Below, piece by piece: positions 62,881-64,000 of a stretch of 64,000 bases of DNA. Both the position numbers and the translations under genes were made by a program. Each line of letters begins with the position of its first letter. The first letter of the stretch is position 1. The stretch is from Rhizobiales bacterium 2SD (lineage in GTDB: Bacteria; Pseudomonadota; Alphaproteobacteria; Rhizobiales; Beijerinckiaceae): assembly GCA_005502805.1 (NCBI GenBank), contig SCMY01000003.1, positions 124,001 to 188,000 on the forward strand, written 5' to 3'. Below the pieces are notes generated by a model that worked only from the letters and a program-made list of their open reading frames with translations, made no database searches and was not told the DNA's origin.

Positions 62881-64000
62881 TCACTCCGCCGTGGCCTGCA
62901 CGTCGATCTTCTCGAAGATCTCCGTCGGCTCGCCAAGCGCGATCACGTCAGCGAGGCCGAGGCCGCTTGGCGTCTTGGCGGTGGCCTTCACCGTCAGCGT
63001 GCCCGGCTTGGCGACGAAGCGCGCGACCGCGTTGGCCAGCGTCTTGGCGCCGTCCGAGGGGCCGAGAATGGCGGCGAGGCCGAGGCTCGCCATCATGCCG
63101 TATTCGCGACGGACGTCCTCGACCTTGCGCTTCGACTTCTTCGCCTCGTTCTCGATCAGCTTCTCGGCGAGACCGAGATTCTGCAGTTTGAGCTCGACGG
63201 CCTTCGCGGTGGCACCGAGCAGCGCGACCTGCGCCAAAGCGAGGTCGCCGGTGAAGACCTCCTTGCCGATGTTGCCGAGTGTGCCGGTGGCATCGAGCTT
63301 GGCCATGCCGGCGCCGCCCAGCGAGAGCGTGCGGATGGCGAATTCCTTGCTCGCTTCCTGCCAGGCGAGCGAGAGCTTCGCCGAGAGGTCGATGTTGCGA
63401 TAGCCCATCGCCAGCAGGTCCTTGGCGGCGGGGTTGTCGGCGCTCTCGACGATCGGGAAGGTGATCTTGTCGAGGCTCAGGGTCATGTCGGTCGGAATAC
63501 CGTTGAGCTGCTCTCCGGCCTTGAGCTCGAAACTGCCGAGTCCGACCTGGATCGGCGGACCGGCGGGGCGGCCGCGCTTACCCTCCTGCGGCACGTTCAT
63601 CTGAACGCCGCTCATCTTGACCGTCCCGAGCTTCGGGATGAAACGGCGGAAGTCGAGCGTCTTGATGTCGACAGCGGACGCGGCGACGGCCTTGACCTCG
63701 CGAATGACGCCCTCCAGCGAGAAGCCGGAATAGCCGATCAGGCCGATCGTGCCCTTGGCGCCGCCGCCTTCGAACTGCAGCCCCTCGATGGCAACGCCCG
63801 ATTTCTCCGGCGCGTTCTCGCCAAAAGCGATGCGCGAGAAGCGCATATCGACCGGTTCCGGCTTGGCGCCGGGTTTTGGGGGCGTCTTCAGCGACATCAC
63901 GATGTCGCGGATCTCGCCGCTGCCGTAGTCGACGGCGTCGAAGATCTCGGCCATGGCGACGAGCAGCTTGCGATCGCGCGCCTCGCTGACCGCCGGGTCT
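62881..64000 (-). CDS. Unknown protein, 5' end beyond the window (partial)
   Basis: The frame is open to the right edge without a stop, so the N-terminus is missing; at least 373 residues are present. An internal Met ([20 protein letters not shown]) is not the true start because [10 protein letters not shown] reads in frame before it. The visible part is beta-rich with repeated patterns such as [20 protein letters not shown] and [19 protein letters not shown], and ends in [15 protein letters not shown]. The pattern recalls large AsmA-like or DUF-type envelope proteins, but I do not recognise the family. It is followed 11 bases later by the acetyltransferase gene and probably heads that operon. 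Confidence 0.6.
   Translation of the reverse strand, partial: DPAVSEARDRKLLVAMAEIFDAVDYGSGEIRDIVMSLKTPPKPGAKPEPVDMRFSRIAFGENAPEKSGVAIEGLQFEGGGAKGTIGLIGYSGFSLEGVIREVKAVAASAVDIKTLDFRRFIPKLGTVKMSGVQMNVPQEGKRGRPAGPPIQVGLGSFELKAGEQLNGIPTDMTLSLDKITFPIVESADNPAAKDLLAMGYRNIDLSAKLSLAWQEASKEFAIRTLSLGGAGMAKLDATGTLGNIGKEVFTGDLALAQVALLGATAKAVELKLQNLGLAEKLIENEAKKSKRKVEDVRREYGMMASLGLAAILGPSDGAKTLANAVARFVAKPGTLTVKATAKTPSGLGLADVIALGEPTEIFEKIDVQATAE

Noticed and set aside
1..64000. tRNA, rRNA, CRISPR, insertion sequence or prophage
   Set aside because: I looked for T-loop motifs, regularly spaced repeats, transposase or integrase motifs and phage gene strings and found none.

Overview
This is a GC-rich chromosomal window from an alphaproteobacterium, most likely Hyphomicrobiales of a Bosea- or Methylobacterium-like type. 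The assignment is an inference from base composition, protein families (TRAP transport, Anbu, HdaA, RND efflux, AspRS of the 590-residue class) and gene order. I see no 16S gene, tRNA, CRISPR array, insertion sequence, integrase or prophage. About 95% of the window is coding, and nearly all genes are intact. Only the two edge genes are partial.

Layout. (1) 1-2145: tail of a DeoR-like regulator, an aldo/keto reductase and a free-methionine-sulfoxide reductase. (2) 2146-14635: an uncharacterised catabolic region. It holds a flavin monooxygenase, a TRAP transporter (DctP, DctM, DctQ) with an amidohydrolase/lactonase, a homoserine-dehydrogenase-like SAF enzyme with a cyclase-family hydrolase, a GntR/FCD regulator, an operon of CoA-transferase, enoyl-CoA hydratase and 3-hydroxyisobutyrate-dehydrogenase-like enzyme, and a divergent phosphogluconate-dehydrogenase-like enzyme. 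Three palindromes sharing TTGYATGC lie in front of the three operons, so the region looks like one local regulon. (3) 14720-19829: an FMN-binding protein, then molybdate uptake and sensing (ModE-like DNA-binding protein, ModC, ModB, ModA, free Mop), TrmO and a small secreted molybdopterin-oxidoreductase-like protein. Two ModE-box-like 8-8-8 inverted repeats lie before modA and before the last gene. (4) 19830-28361: a probable small RNA with anti-Shine-Dalgarno loops, an ankyrin protein, Anbu protease, glutaminase, mercaptopyruvate sulfurtransferase, an AlaX-type editing protein, an SDR, an AAC(3)-like acetyltransferase, photolyase and an orphan VgrG-tip-like protein. (5) 28373-33498: an RND efflux operon with an extra Gly-rich membrane protein. 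(6) 33749-40332: gatB, three GNAT acetyltransferases, a GST, small secreted or Sel1-like proteins, ndk and a MipA porin-like protein. (7) 40559-44728: a molybdopterin oxidoreductase, a small Cys-containing secreted protein, and a GST/WYL-regulator divergent pair with a palindromic operator. (8) 44861-59664: a housekeeping block (purN, purM, CDP-alcohol phosphatidyltransferase, AI-2E-family transporter, hdaA, ppk, ppx, DUF4239, rnd, aspS), interrupted between hdaA and ppk by a desaturase, a ferric-reductase-like protein and a TetR regulator with two operators. (9) 59672-64000: two paralogous lipoproteins, a glycosyltransferase, a methyltransferase, a CatB-like acetyltransferase and a partial unknown protein.

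The most rewarding unexplained structures are the candidate anti-SD small RNA at about 19994-20077, the GntR-controlled catabolic regulon of unknown substrate, and the split molybdate-sensing system with its two operator-like boxes. All functions rest on motif and family recognition by eye; no database search was run.
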